The notes below the pieces were generated by a model. That model saw only the letters and a list, made by a program, of their open reading frames with translations. It did not search any database and had not been told where the DNA came from. Positions 8,164-16,737 of a stretch of 64,000 nt of DNA are shown here, piece by piece. This stretch comes from Bacillota bacterium (lineage in GTDB: Bacteria; Bacillota; DTU030; DUMP01). Where the stretch lies: NCBI GenBank assembly GCA_012799605.1, contig JAAZKX010000046.1, forward strand, positions 1-64,000, in the 5' to 3' direction. Made by a program: the position numbers and the translations under genes. Position 1 is the stretch's first letter, and each line of letters opens with the position of its first letter.

Positions 8164-9054
8164 GTGCAACACCTAAATATGCGTGAATCTATTTATTTCG
8201 CCCCCAGAGGCAAAGAACGCCTGATTCGCCTTGGCAACTTCTTGGCCCAACGGTACCTTGACCCTGATGATCGATTAATCGGCTTCATTGGGGAATCGGG
8301 AATGGGTAAATCCTTGTTGATCCGGGGCATGTTTCCAGGTTTAGAACTTACTAACGATGACGAGAACGTAAACATTCGTCCCCTCCCGTTGGTACGGGAT
8401 ATTCGAAAAGGTTATTTTCGCAGCCATACTTATCATGTAGATGTTCGTTTTGAGATGGCTTTTTTATCCCTGGCCGAATTGGCTACTTGTGTCAGTAGGG
8501 CTGCATTAACAGGGCGAAGGGTTGTAGTGGAACATTTTGAAACGCTGGCTCCTTTGCTGGCTATAAATGCTGGGCTGTTGATAGGCATAGGAGAAGAGGT
8601 CATAGTCTCCCGGCCCACTTTGTTTGGACCACATGCGTCTGATATAGCAGCGCGAGTATATGCTTCTTCATATTATCGCAAGATGGTTCATACGGCCGAA
8701 GATTTAACCACCCTTGTACTTTTGGATTTAGGTCAACCGGTGCCGGACGGTCATAGTGATTTGCCCCATGGTTTTATACTGGAGTATAAAGCCAAACTGG
8801 CGCTTGATTTGACCTTGGTCGAACGCGAAGTTAAAAAGATTATCTCGGCCGATTTACCGGTCGCTTATCATGATCAGGATCATATTAAAATTGGCGACCG
8901 TGTTATACCTTGTACAGGGCCACGGATTCATTTAAACCGTACTAGCGCCATTCGAGGGTTTTCGCTCAGACCACAGCTGTATTTTGATCCGTTAAGCAAC
9001 AATCACCTGCTTGTGGGAACTGTAGGCAATGTATCCGCGGAAAGTGAGGGTTAA
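8164..9054 (+). CDS. P-loop NTPase-like protein of unknown function, partner of the MutE-like gene
   Basis: The 296-residue protein has a clear Walker A motif, GESGMGKS (around residues 43-50), in an N-terminal nucleotide-binding domain. A segment [16 protein letters not shown] and a hydrophobic [16 protein letters not shown] strand follow. A central [26 protein letters not shown] region is reminiscent of the HxxxH/second additional domain of alanyl-tRNA synthetases; as I recall, homologues are labelled with that domain name. No aminoacylation or editing active site can be asserted. GTG at 8164 is used; the ATG at 8179 is a possible alternative start. It is only 2 bp from rph. Function is unknown; a shared role with the MutE-like protein is inferred from adjacency. 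Confidence 0.6.
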   Translation: MQHLNMRESIYFAPRGKERLIRLGNFLAQRYLDPDDRLIGFIGESGMGKSLLIRGMFPGLELTNDDENVNIRPLPLVRDIRKGYFRSHTYHVDVRFEMAFLSLAELATCVSRAALTGRRVVVEHFETLAPLLAINAGLLIGIGEEVIVSRPTLFGPHASDIAARVYASSYYRKMVHTAEDLTTLVLLDLGQPVPDGHSDLPHGFILEYKAKLALDLTLVEREVKKIISADLPVAYHDQDHIKIGDRVIPCTGPRIHLNRTSAIRGFSLRPQLYFDPLSNNHLLVGTVGNVSAESEG

Positions 9055-9056
9055 AG

Positions 9057-9803
9057 ATGCGAACCGATGGAAGATTACCAACTGAGCTGAGGCCGGTGAC
9101 GATAACCCGGCAGTTTACCAAGCATGCTGAAGGTTCGGTACTTATTAGCACCGGCGATACTAAGATAATTTGCACCGCTACGGTCGAGGACAAAGTGCCG
9201 CCGTTTTTAAGAGGGAGCGGACAAGGCTGGTTGACGGCTGAATATGCCATGTTGCCCCGTGCGACCCCAGTGCGTACTATACGTGATTCAGTGCGGGGGC
9301 GCACAGGGGGCCGGGGATTGGAAATTCAACGGCTGATCGGTCGGGCTTTACGCCCGGCGCTAGATTTATTTGCTCTGGGCGAACGTACCATTTGGCTTGA
9401 TTGCGATGTAATTCAGGCTGACGGTGGTACCCGGACTGCGGCGGTAACCGGTAGTTTTGTCGCTTTAGTAGATGCAGTAAAATGGCTTTTGGACAATAAT
9501 GCCTTGACCAGCTCACCGCTGCTTGATTTTGTAGCGGCAACATCGGTCGGGATTGTAGATGGCCGTATTCTTTTGGACTTGGCTTTTGCCGAGGATTCAC
9601 AGGCGGATGTAGATATGAATTTCGTTATGACCGCCGGCGGCAACATTATTGAGATTCAAGGTACGGCAGAGGCAACCCCGTTTTCCCGCTCAAGGCTAAA
9701 CGATTTAACGGAGGTAGCTTTTGCCGGAATTAAGGAACTGATAGCTAAGCAAAAAAGTGCGCTGGGCGCTGACTGTAAACTGGTGGGCGCGAAAGAGCAA
9801 TGA
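9057..9803 (+). CDS. rph: Ribonuclease PH
   Basis: RNase PH is a phosphate-dependent 3'-5' exonuclease that trims tRNA precursors. The 248-residue protein begins [15 protein letters not shown], the family signature, with [17 protein letters not shown] and the conserved [20 protein letters not shown] phosphate/active-site region around residues 80-100, followed by [16 protein letters not shown]. The C-terminus ends in [12 protein letters not shown] and FAGIKEL. It overlaps rdgB by 4 bases (ATGA), as in many Firmicutes, and precedes a tRNA cluster that would be its substrate. Note that all tRNA genes here encode CCA, so the trimming role is in removing trailers. Confidence 0.97.
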   Translation: MRTDGRLPTELRPVTITRQFTKHAEGSVLISTGDTKIICTATVEDKVPPFLRGSGQGWLTAEYAMLPRATPVRTIRDSVRGRTGGRGLEIQRLIGRALRPALDLFALGERTIWLDCDVIQADGGTRTAAVTGSFVALVDAVKWLLDNNALTSSPLLDFVAATSVGIVDGRILLDLAFAEDSQADVDMNFVMTAGGNIIEIQGTAEATPFSRSRLNDLTEVAFAGIKELIAKQKSALGADCKLVGAKEQ

Positions 9804-10444
9804 ATAAACCGGTGCTGGTTATAGCTACTTACAACCCAAACAAAGCCGCAGAACTTAAAGCTGGGCTAGCTGGATTAGGTTTCGAAATTTTGCTACTGTC
9901 TAATTTTACGGGATGTTTTAGAGTCGAAGAAGATGGAACCACCTTTAGCGCAAACGCGATTAAAAAAGCCCGGGCTGCGTTTGCTTTTACCGGTTATCCC
10001 AGTTTAGCTGATGATTCCGGTTTGGAAGTAGCAGCCTTAAATGGAGCCCCAGGTGTTTATTCTCATCGATTTGCTGGGCAAGATAGCGATGATGCTAATA
10101 ATGCATTGCTGCTGGAAAAACTGGCAGGAATGCCGCCCGACCGGCGCCAGGCTCGCTTTCGCTGTGTGCTGGCTCTGGTATGGGGCTCTAATCAGGAAGT
10201 GACCGTTGAGGGAACCTGCTCCGGGATAATTTTAACAGCCCCGCGAGGTGCTGGCGGCTTTGGCTATGATCCTTTATTTTACCTGCCTGAACTCGGGCGG
10301 ACCATGGCGGAAATAACCCGGGAGGAAAAATACCACGTCAGTCATCGTGGCCGGGCGGTAGGTAAACTGCGTCAAATGTTAAAGGCAGGCTATTTTTGCC
10401 CTCAAATTACCCCAGAAGATCGAACAAAGATCGAATCTAGTTAG
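9800..10444 (+). CDS. rdgB: XTP/dITP diphosphatase (RdgB/HAM1 family)
   Basis: This house-cleaning pyrophosphatase hydrolyses dITP, ITP and XTP to the monophosphates, keeping deaminated purines out of nucleic acids. The 214-residue protein has the N-terminal [12 protein letters not shown] motif (usual (S/T)xNxxK), the [13 protein letters not shown] segment, the catalytic [19 protein letters not shown] region, and C-terminal [12 protein letters not shown] and SHRGRA. The C-terminus is about 15 residues longer than in compact homologues. Its ATG overlaps the stop of rph, so the two are translationally coupled. Confidence 0.96.
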   Translation: MNKPVLVIATYNPNKAAELKAGLAGLGFEILLLSNFTGCFRVEEDGTTFSANAIKKARAAFAFTGYPSLADDSGLEVAALNGAPGVYSHRFAGQDSDDANNALLLEKLAGMPPDRRQARFRCVLALVWGSNQEVTVEGTCSGIILTAPRGAGGFGYDPLFYLPELGRTMAEITREEKYHVSHRGRAVGKLRQMLKAGYFCPQITPEDRTKIESS

Positions 10445-10502
10445 GCGGCAGAGCTAAAAATGGTTCCAAATAATAGCCGGTAGAGGTTTTATAAAACTAG
10501 CT

Positions 10503-10531
10503 TTGACGAACAAACGTAAATAAGCTATAAT
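10503..10531 (+). promoter_or_regulatory. Sigma-A promoter of the tRNA cluster
   Basis: TTGACG (10503-10508) and a perfect TATAAT (10526-10531) are separated by 17 bp and end 13 bp before tRNA-Pro. This is a very strong match to the vegetative consensus. Confidence 0.9.
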
Positions 10532-10544
10532 ATAGAGCGCGAGG

Positions 10545-10621
10545 CGGGGCGTGGCGCAGTTTGGTAGCGCACATGGTTTGGGACCATGGAGTCGTAGGTT
10601 CGAATCCTATCGCCCCGACCA
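10545..10621 (+). tRNA. tRNA-Pro (anticodon TGG)
   Basis: A full cloverleaf can be drawn. The acceptor CGGGGCG pairs with CGCCCCG, the D stem is GCGC/GCGC, and the anticodon stem CATGG/CCATG carries loop TTTGGGA (TGG). The T stem GTAGG/CCTAT has loop TTCGAAT, the discriminator is A, and CCA is encoded. First gene of a six-tRNA cluster. Confidence 0.97.
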
Positions 10622-10636
10622 AAGCATATTTATCCT

Positions 10637-10711
10637 GCGGGAATAGCTCAGTGGTAGAGCACCAGCCTTCCAAGCTGGGTGTCGCGGGTTCGAGTCCCGT
10701 TTCCCGCTCCA
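10637..10711 (+). tRNA. tRNA-Gly (anticodon TCC)
   Basis: Acceptor GCGGGAA pairs with TTCCCGC, the D stem is GCTC/GAGC, and the anticodon stem CCAGC/GCTGG carries loop CTTCCAA (TCC). The T stem is CGGGT-type with loop TTCGAGT, the discriminator is T, and CCA is encoded. It is 15 bp after tRNA-Pro and probably in the same transcript. Confidence 0.97.
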
Positions 10712-10718
10712 GATATGC

Positions 10719-10795
10719 GTCCTGGTAGCTCAACTGGATAGAGCAACAGCCTTCTAAGCTGTGGGTTGGGGGTTCGAGTCCCTCCCAGGACGCCA
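10719..10795 (+). tRNA. tRNA-Arg (anticodon TCT)
   Basis: Acceptor GTCCTGG pairs with CCAGGAC, and the D stem is GCTC/GAGC. The anticodon stem ACAGC/GCTGT has loop CTTCTAA (TCT). The T stem GGGGG/CCCTC has loop TTCGAGT, the discriminator is G, and CCA is encoded. Starting two bases earlier gives an apparent GCGTCCT/AGGACGC helix but breaks the standard arm spacing, so 10719 was chosen. It lies 7 bp after tRNA-Gly. Confidence 0.95.
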
Positions 10796-10808
10796 GCTAC
10801 TTCCCAGC

Positions 10809-10837
10809 TTGACGGGGATAACGCACTTTGCTATACT
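10809..10837 (+). promoter_or_regulatory. Second sigma-A promoter, before tRNA-His
   Basis: TTGACG (10809-10814) and TATACT (10832-10837) are separated by 17 bp and end 19 bp before the tRNA-His gene, giving the downstream three tRNAs their own promoter. Confidence 0.85.
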
Positions 10838-10856
10838 AACTTTGAAGGTATGTTGT

Positions 10857-10934
10857 GGTGAATGTAGCTCAGTTGGTTAGAGCACCAGATTGTGGCTCTG
10901 GGGGTCGCGGGTTCGAATCCCGTCATTCACCCCA
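10857..10934 (+). tRNA. tRNA-His (anticodon GTG)
   Basis: Acceptor GTGAATG pairs with CATTCAC, and the anticodon stem CCAGA/TCTGG has loop TTGTGGC (GTG). The T stem is CGGGT-type with loop TTCGAAT. The histidine-specific extra G(-1) at 10857 faces C73 at 10931, and CCA is encoded at 10932-10934. Confidence 0.96.
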
Positions 10935-10980
10935 TTTTTACTCTCAATAATTTACCCCATTTCGCCAAATAATTCCGCGT

Positions 10981-11055
10981 TGGGGCGTAGCCAAGCGGTA
11001 AGGCACGGGACTTTGGATCCTGTATGCGTTGGTTCGAATCCAGCCGCCCCAGCCA
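10981..11055 (+). tRNA. tRNA-Gln (anticodon TTG)
   Basis: Acceptor TGGGGCG pairs with CGCCCCA. The anticodon stem CGGGA/TCCTG encloses loop CTTTGGA (TTG), the T loop is TTCGAAT, the discriminator is G73, and CCA is encoded at 11053-11055. The U1-A72 pair is typical of glutamine tRNA. Confidence 0.96.
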
Positions 11056-11126
11056 TTTTGTTTTTTATCTTAAAGTGAAAACTGGCCGCCGAAGCTGTGT
11101 TTAAAGTAAATAACTTGGCTACACGT

Positions 11127-11212
11127 GCGGATGTGGCGGAACTGGCAGACGCGCTAGACTTAGGATCTAGTGGGTAACGCCCTTGAGGGTTCGAGTCCCT
11201 CCGTCCGCACCA
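11127..11212 (+). tRNA. tRNA-Leu (anticodon TAG)
   Basis: A class II tRNA of 86 nt with a long variable arm (TGGGTAACGCCCT). Acceptor GCGGATG pairs with CGTCCGC with one G-U wobble, the anticodon stem CTAGA/TCTAG encloses loop CTTAGGA (TAG), the T loop is TTCGAGT, and the 3' ACCA is encoded. Last gene of the cluster. Confidence 0.96.
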
Positions 11213-11234
11213 CCTACACAAACTCAGCAGTAAC

Positions 11235-11258
11235 AAGGCTTTTAGGCCTTTTTTATTT
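11235..11258 (+). terminator. Intrinsic terminator of the tRNA cluster
   Basis: AAGGC pairs with GCCTT across a small loop and is followed by TTTTTTATTT. It lies 22 bp after the tRNA-Leu gene. Confidence 0.75.
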
Positions 11259-11430
11259 GGGTTTTATCACTAGCTCCTTTGCAGCGAGCGGTTAGATGTG
11301 CCCGTTTGATTAAATGGGGGCAAGTTGTACTTGCGAGGCGCAGATAATAGTGGTAAAATTACGGAGGTCTTAGGAAACGTCTCTATTGGGTGACTTTTGT
11401 CTCGGTGGTATACCGGGATTTTGTTTTTGC

Positions 11431-11459
11431 TTGGACAATGGGTAAGTAGAGGATAATTT
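11431..11459 (+). promoter_or_regulatory. Possible promoter of tig-clpP-clpX
   Basis: TTGGAC (11431-11436) and TAATTT (11454-11459) are 17 bp apart, in the 364-bp stretch between tRNA-Leu and trigger factor. That stretch otherwise contains only the tRNA terminator and no coding sequence that I can support. I looked for a CIRCE or CtsR repeat and did not see one. Confidence 0.4.
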
Positions 11460-11576
11460 TCTTTGGTGTAGAAGTAATACTACCTAGAAGATACTGTACT
11501 CGTTGCTCAAGGTCTTTATCCTATCTTGGGCGGATTTGTGATCAGGACATATAAATCGGTGAGGAGGTTTCCAGGT

Positions 11577-12944
11577 TTGAGCGTTAAGGTGGAGCATGTT
11601 GAAAAAAACATGGTATGTTTGCAAGTTGAGGTGGACAAAGATAAGGTAAATGCGGCCATCACAACAGCGGTGCGTTCTTTGGCCCACAGGGTAAAAGTGC
11701 CGGGCTTTAGGCGGGGCCGTGTTCCTAAGAATATACTGGAGCTGACAGTGGGTAAAGATGCAATTCTCAGTGAGGCCCTGGAATCGTTAGTGCCCGAGGC
11801 CTACAGCCGGGCAGTGGAAGAAGAGGATCTTGAGCCTATTGATAGCCCCGAGGTGGAAGTAGTTACAATAGAAGAAGGCACGCCGCTGGTGTTTAAGGCC
11901 ACAGTGCCAGTTAAACCCGAGGTCACGCTGGGGGACTACAAAGGTTTGGCCATAGATAAGGAAAAATTTTCGGTTGAAGCCGAAGAAGTCGAACAAGTGC
12001 TGCATAATTTGCGCGAGCGGCAGGCTACTTATGAGGTCTCAAACGAGGAACCTATAGCCACCGGAGATTTAGTCATGGTGGATTTTTCGGGTACAGTCGA
12101 TGGGAAACCGTTTGAAGGAAGTAAAGCGGACAACATGCCGCTGGTAATCGGTGCGCCGGGCTTTTTCCCCGGTTTAAGCGAGCGGCTTGTTGGTGCCAAA
12201 CACGGTGACACTTTGGAGGTAGAGATTCCTTTGCCTGAGGATTTTCATGTAAGCGCTGTAGCCGGGCGAAAAGCAAAATTCGATCTAACCGTAAAAGATG
12301 TTCGAAAAAAACGCCTGGCTAAATTGGACGATGAGTTTGCCCGCGATATAAGTGATTTTGATACTTTAGCCGAACTGAAGGCAAATTGTGAACAACAATT
12401 GTATGAAACGAAAAAACAGCGCATACAAGAAAAGATGGAGGCTCAAGCTATAAAACAGGTTGTAGAGCGATCCGAAGTTGACGTGCCGGATATAATGACC
12501 AAACGCCGGGCTAGGTCTATGTTAAACAGCTTTGCCCGCGAATTAGAATACCGTGGAACTTCGTTGGAAAAGTACTGTGAGCTCAGAGAAAAGACAGAAG
12601 AAGAAGTCAAACAAGAGCTGTTTCCTACAGCCCGGGATCTGGTTAAGCAAGAACTTGTTCTCGATGCCATAGCTAAGAAAGAAAACATTACGGTGAACCC
12701 TGACAAGCTGGAGCAGGCTTTAGAAGGATTGGCCGCCGCCGAACAAGATTCGGAGCAAGCTAAAGAGCGTTGGCGCCATGATGGCACCAGGGATGCCCTA
12801 GCGGTCAACCTTTTACGCCGAGAGACAATCAACTGGTTGTTACAGCAGGCTGAAATTACGGAAGTTGATCCGAAGCTTGATGACGACGCCGACGCTGACA
12901 ACAACAAAGATAAAACGGATAGTGAGCAAGAAGAAAATCAATAA
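11577..12944 (+). CDS. tig: Trigger factor (ribosome-associated peptidyl-prolyl isomerase)
   Basis: Trigger factor binds ribosomal protein L23 at the exit tunnel and shields nascent chains. The N-terminal ribosome-binding domain has the signature GFRRGRVPK at about residues 45-53. The FKBP-type PPIase domain begins near [19 protein letters not shown] (quoted in part) and the C-terminal helical arms end in an acidic DDDADADN tail. The frame is open upstream, but TTG at 11577 is 9 bases after GAGGAGG and gives [11 protein letters not shown], the expected start; 455 residues then match the family. It is followed by clpP and clpX, the classical order. Confidence 0.95.
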   Translation: MSVKVEHVEKNMVCLQVEVDKDKVNAAITTAVRSLAHRVKVPGFRRGRVPKNILELTVGKDAILSEALESLVPEAYSRAVEEEDLEPIDSPEVEVVTIEEGTPLVFKATVPVKPEVTLGDYKGLAIDKEKFSVEAEEVEQVLHNLRERQATYEVSNEEPIATGDLVMVDFSGTVDGKPFEGSKADNMPLVIGAPGFFPGLSERLVGAKHGDTLEVEIPLPEDFHVSAVAGRKAKFDLTVKDVRKKRLAKLDDEFARDISDFDTLAELKANCEQQLYETKKQRIQEKMEAQAIKQVVERSEVDVPDIMTKRRARSMLNSFARELEYRGTSLEKYCELREKTEEEVKQELFPTARDLVKQELVLDAIAKKENITVNPDKLEQALEGLAAAEQDSEQAKERWRHDGTRDALAVNLLRRETINWLLQQAEITEVDPKLDDDADADNNKDKTDSEQEENQ

Positions 12945-13009
12945 GACCGATTGGGGAAACTTCCCGCGTACTTTGGCCAACTTGGCACAAATTCAGGGGG
13001 TGCTCATAC

Positions 13010-13603
13010 ATGAACTTGGTACCAATGGTAGTGGAACAGACGAATCGTGGTGAACGAGCCTATGATATTTACTCACGACTTCTCAAAGATCGGATTGTTT
13101 TCTTGGGTAGTGCTATCAATGAAACGGTGGCCAACACAGTTATTGCCCAACTGCTTTTTCTCGAAGCCGAAGATCCGGACAAAGATATTTTTCTATATGT
13201 AAACACTCCTGGCGGAGAGGTGCCGGCCGGGCTGGCTATATACGATACGATTCAGTACATTAAGCCCGATGTAAGCACTATTTGTGTCGGCTTAGCGGCC
13301 AGCATGGGTGCTGTACTTTTGGCCGCTGGAGCCAAAGGAAAGCGTTTTGCGTTGCCTAACGCCCGAATAATGATCCACCAGCCCTGGGGGGGAGTACGGG
13401 GTCAAGCGGCCGATGTTGCTATTCATGCCAAAGAAATTGTCAGAACCCGTGAACGCCTCAATGAAATCCTCGTCCACCATACCGGCCAACCTTATGAACG
13501 TATCGAGCGGGATACGGACCGTGATTTCTTTATGTCAGCTGCTGAGGCTAAAGAATATGGTGTAGTCGATGATGTAATGAAACGAAAGGGCGGCAAGGGA
13601 TAA
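13010..13603 (+). CDS. clpP: ATP-dependent Clp protease proteolytic subunit
   Basis: ClpP forms the barrel-shaped serine protease of ClpXP and ClpCP, degrading regulatory, misfolded and tmRNA-tagged proteins. The 197-residue protein has the N-terminal [20 protein letters not shown], the glycine-rich VNTPGGEV strand, catalytic Ser in [11 protein letters not shown] (about residue 98), catalytic His in [10 protein letters not shown] (about 123) and the Asp in the [15 protein letters not shown] region. It is complete and lacks a long propeptide. It is 14 bp before clpX and presumably co-transcribed. Confidence 0.98.
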   Translation: MNLVPMVVEQTNRGERAYDIYSRLLKDRIVFLGSAINETVANTVIAQLLFLEAEDPDKDIFLYVNTPGGEVPAGLAIYDTIQYIKPDVSTICVGLAASMGAVLLAAGAKGKRFALPNARIMIHQPWGGVRGQAADVAIHAKEIVRTRERLNEILVHHTGQPYERIERDTDRDFFMSAAEAKEYGVVDDVMKRKGGKG

Positions 13604-13616
13604 AGGGGGGAAAGTC

Positions 13617-14879
13617 ATGTTCAAGTTTAACGATGAAAAGGGCCAGCTCAAATGCTCTTTTTGTGGCAAAACGCAGGAACAGGTCCGCAAACTGGTAGCC
13701 GGCCCTGGCGTGTATATTTGCGATGAATGTATCGAGCTCTGCAATGAGATAATTGAAGAGGAACTATACGATGATGTAGAACTGGAACTCAAAGATATTC
13801 CTAAACCCAGGGAAATTGCCGCCATTCTCAATCAATATGTTGTAGGCCAGGAGCAAGCAAAAAAAGTTATGTCAGTGGCCGTGTATAACCACTACAAGCG
13901 CATTAACGTAGGGGCGCGGGTTGACGATGTTGAGCTTCACAAAAGCAACATTGTGATGCTCGGACCTACTGGCTCTGGAAAAACGTTGCTGGCTCAGACA
14001 TTGGCCCGGATTTTAAATGTGCCGTTTTGTATTGCTGATGCTACCTCGCTTACCGAAGCTGGATATGTGGGCGAAGATGTTGAAAACATTTTGCTTAAAC
14101 TCATTCAAAATGCTGACTACGATGTTGAGAAAGCCGAGCGAGGAATCATTTATGTCGATGAGATCGATAAGATTGCTCGCAAGTCGGATAATCCATCCAT
14201 TACGCGTGATGTATCCGGCGAAGGCGTCCAGCAGGCCTTGCTTAAGATTTTAGAAGGCACGGTGGCCAGTGTACCTCCGCAGGGGGGACGCAAGCACCCG
14301 CACCAGGAATTTATTCAAATTGACACCACCAATATCCTGTTTATCGTTGGCGGTGCTTTTGAAGGGATCGATAAGATTATTCAAAAGAGAATGCAGCAAA
14401 AAACGATGGGATTTGGAGCCCAGATTAAAAGCAAAGCGGAGCAAAAAGTGGGCGATATCCTTAAGCATATCATGCCGGAGGATCTGCTTAACTATGGGAT
14501 GATTCCTGAGTTTGTAGGCCGGGTTCCGGTCATCGTGACCCTCGACGCTTTGGATGCTGATGCTCTGGTGAAAATCCTTACCAAACCTAAAAATGCTCTT
14601 GTGCGGCAATACCTCAAGTTCTTTGAGCTTGATGGTGTAAAGTTGGAATTTGAGCCGGATGCCTTGGAAGCTGTCGCCCAGGAGGCTATCCGTCGTAAGA
14701 CTGGCGCCCGCGGGTTGAGAGGGATTATGGAAGAGGTTATGCTCGAGGCTATGTATGATATCCCGTCCCGCAGCGATGTACTAAAGGTTAAGGTTACCAA
14801 GGATGCTGTTGAAAAACGCGACCCACCTATGGTCGTGCTGCGGAAACGTAAAGGTAGAAAAAAAGAAGCCTCTGCTTAA
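13617..14879 (+). CDS. clpX: ATP-dependent Clp protease ATP-binding subunit ClpX
   Basis: ClpX is the AAA+ unfoldase that feeds ClpP and recognises the SsrA tag. The 420-residue protein has an N-terminal C4 zinc-binding domain (CSFCGK and CDECIELC), Walker A GPTGSGKT at about residue 120, Walker [12 protein letters not shown], the RKH pore loop in [10 protein letters not shown] and sensor motifs toward the [15 protein letters not shown] end. Start ATG after AGGGGGGAAAG. An intrinsic terminator follows, closing the tig-clpP-clpX unit. Confidence 0.98.
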   Translation: MFKFNDEKGQLKCSFCGKTQEQVRKLVAGPGVYICDECIELCNEIIEEELYDDVELELKDIPKPREIAAILNQYVVGQEQAKKVMSVAVYNHYKRINVGARVDDVELHKSNIVMLGPTGSGKTLLAQTLARILNVPFCIADATSLTEAGYVGEDVENILLKLIQNADYDVEKAERGIIYVDEIDKIARKSDNPSITRDVSGEGVQQALLKILEGTVASVPPQGGRKHPHQEFIQIDTTNILFIVGGAFEGIDKIIQKRMQQKTMGFGAQIKSKAEQKVGDILKHIMPEDLLNYGMIPEFVGRVPVIVTLDALDADALVKILTKPKNALVRQYLKFFELDGVKLEFEPDALEAVAQEAIRRKTGARGLRGIMEEVMLEAMYDIPSRSDVLKVKVTKDAVEKRDPPMVVLRKRKGRKKEASA

Positions 14880-14891
14880 AGATAAATTGTA

Positions 14892-14918
14892 AGACCTGGC
14901 TGATGCCGGGTCTTTTTT
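14892..14918 (+). terminator. Intrinsic terminator after clpX
   Basis: AGACCTGGC and GCCGGGTCT pair (one G-U) around TGAT and are followed by TTTTTTT. Confidence 0.9.
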
Positions 14919-14975
14919 TGATAAATCATTATTACCACGGAGATAATAGAAGTAATAGCGAAGGGAGGTTGGAGC

Positions 14976-16652
14976 GTGGCCTTATCTTCCGGCCTAGGTG
15001 GTTTTTTAGGGCTGATCCAAATCGGCTTTGCTCTTATTATTGGTATTTATTTTTGGAATCTGTTACGCACCCAACAAGGGAATAAAGTAGCGGTTGAGCG
15101 TGAATCTCGCAAGGAATTGGATAAATTGCGCGCTTTGAGAAACATTTCTTTGAGCGAACCTCTGGCAGAACAAACCCGCCCCAGCACTTTTGCCGAAATT
15201 ATTGGCCAAGAACAAGGCTTAAAGGCATTGAGGGCTGCCTTGTGTGGCCCAAATCCGCAACATGTTTTGGTCTATGGCCCTCCAGGTGTTGGTAAAACTG
15301 CTGCAGCGCGTTTAGTTTTGGAGGAAGCTAAACAAAACCCGCTGTCTCCATTTCAGGCCTGTGCCAAATTTGTCGAAGTAGATGCTACTACGGCCCGTTT
15401 TGATGAACGCGGCATTGCCGATCCGTTGCTGGGTTCTGTGCACGATCCTATTTACCAGGGAGCCGGCCCCTTGGGGGTTGCCGGTATTCCACAACCGAAA
15501 TCAGGAGCTGTCACTAAAGCCCATGGCGGGGTACTTTTTTTGGATGAGATCGGCGAGCTTCACTCAATCCAAATGAATAAATTACTCAAAGTTTTGGAAG
15601 ACCGGGTGGTCCATTTAGAGAGTGCCTACTACAATTCTGAGGATAGCAACATTCCCAGCCACGTTCATGATATTTTTAAGCATGGGTTACCAGCTGACTT
15701 TCGTTTGGTCGGCGCAACCACTCGTTCGCCGGATGAATTGCCGCCGGCGTTAAGATCACGTTGCGTAGAGGTTTTTTTTCGGGCTTTATTGCCGGAAGAA
15801 GTACGTGTTATTGCTGCTAATGCGGCTCGCAAGATCGGTTTTTTCTTAGAAGAGGGAGCAGTAGATGTAGTGGCCCAATATGCTGCTAACGGTCGTGATG
15901 CGGTCAATATTATTCAGATCGCAGCTGGTATTGTCCAAGGCGAAAATAATGATATAATTCGGATCGAAACGATAGAATGGGTGGTAAACAGCGGGCAATA
16001 TTCTCCCCGACTGGACCGCAGAGTTCCTTCTGGCCCGCAGGTAGGCTATGCCAACGGGCTGGCTGTTTATGGGACGAACTTAGGTATGTTGCTTGAGATC
16101 GAAGTGGCGGTGTTTCCGTTAGCCAAAGGGGCTGGGCGGTTGACTGTTACCGGGGTAATTGAAGAAGAGGAAATGGGACGTTTTGGTCATGTGGTTCGGC
16201 GGCAAAGTACAGCCAAGGAATCTGTGGCCAATGTTCTGACGGTGTTGCGCCAATATCTTGATTTCGACCCGGCAAACTTTGACATTCATGTCAATTTCCC
16301 CGGCGGTATACCTGTGGATGGCCCTTCAGCTGGGGCTAGCATGGCTGTAGCCATTTTCTCGGCTCTTACCGGAATCCCGGTGGATAATAACGTTGCTATT
16401 ACCGGAGAAGTGTCCATCCGGGGGCAAATCAAGCCAGTTAGCGGCATAGTAGCCAAAATAGAAGCTGCTTCGGCAGCCGGCGCTAACAAGGTGATCATTC
16501 CGGCCGATAATTGGCAAGAAATCTTGGCCCAGTATTCGGATGTGCAAGTTATCCCCGTGGAAACTTTGAAACAAGTATTTAACGAGGTTTTAATTCCGAC
16601 TGAACGTTCGAATATTAGCCTGATCAATTGTGAGCCGGCTGTTACCGTCTAA
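14976..16652 (+). CDS. lonB: ATP-dependent protease LonB (sporulation type)
   Basis: LonB is a membrane-anchored Lon-like protease of spore formers, forespore-associated in Bacillus. The 558-residue protein has one N-terminal transmembrane helix (about residues 8-28), Walker [13 protein letters not shown], Walker B GGVLFLDEIGEL, and a C-terminal Ser-Lys protease domain. The nucleophile serine is in DGPSAGASMAV and the lysine lies in the later PVSGIVAKIEAA region. It lacks the long N-domain of LonA. The GTG start follows GGGAGG. It precedes lonA, as in Bacillus (tig-clpX-lonB-lonA), with 85 bp between them. Confidence 0.95.
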   Translation: MALSSGLGGFLGLIQIGFALIIGIYFWNLLRTQQGNKVAVERESRKELDKLRALRNISLSEPLAEQTRPSTFAEIIGQEQGLKALRAALCGPNPQHVLVYGPPGVGKTAAARLVLEEAKQNPLSPFQACAKFVEVDATTARFDERGIADPLLGSVHDPIYQGAGPLGVAGIPQPKSGAVTKAHGGVLFLDEIGELHSIQMNKLLKVLEDRVVHLESAYYNSEDSNIPSHVHDIFKHGLPADFRLVGATTRSPDELPPALRSRCVEVFFRALLPEEVRVIAANAARKIGFFLEEGAVDVVAQYAANGRDAVNIIQIAAGIVQGENNDIIRIETIEWVVNSGQYSPRLDRRVPSGPQVGYANGLAVYGTNLGMLLEIEVAVFPLAKGAGRLTVTGVIEEEEMGRFGHVVRRQSTAKESVANVLTVLRQYLDFDPANFDIHVNFPGGIPVDGPSAGASMAVAIFSALTGIPVDNNVAITGEVSIRGQIKPVSGIVAKIEAASAAGANKVIIPADNWQEILAQYSDVQVIPVETLKQVFNEVLIPTERSNISLINCEPAVTV

Positions 16653-16737
16653 AAGTGATGCCACTTTTGTGGTACAATATACATACTTGGCACATAGATC
16701 GAGAAGCGAATAAGACCCGGAGGGTGTGATAAGCAAC

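Noticed and set aside
10497-11236. ORFs antisense to the tRNA cluster
   Set aside because: They arise from reverse reading of tRNA arms (for example the repeated GFEPT-type peptides from T-loops) and are a well-known artefact.
14250-14609. Minus-strand ORF inside clpX
   Set aside because: Shadow frame of a strongly conserved gene.
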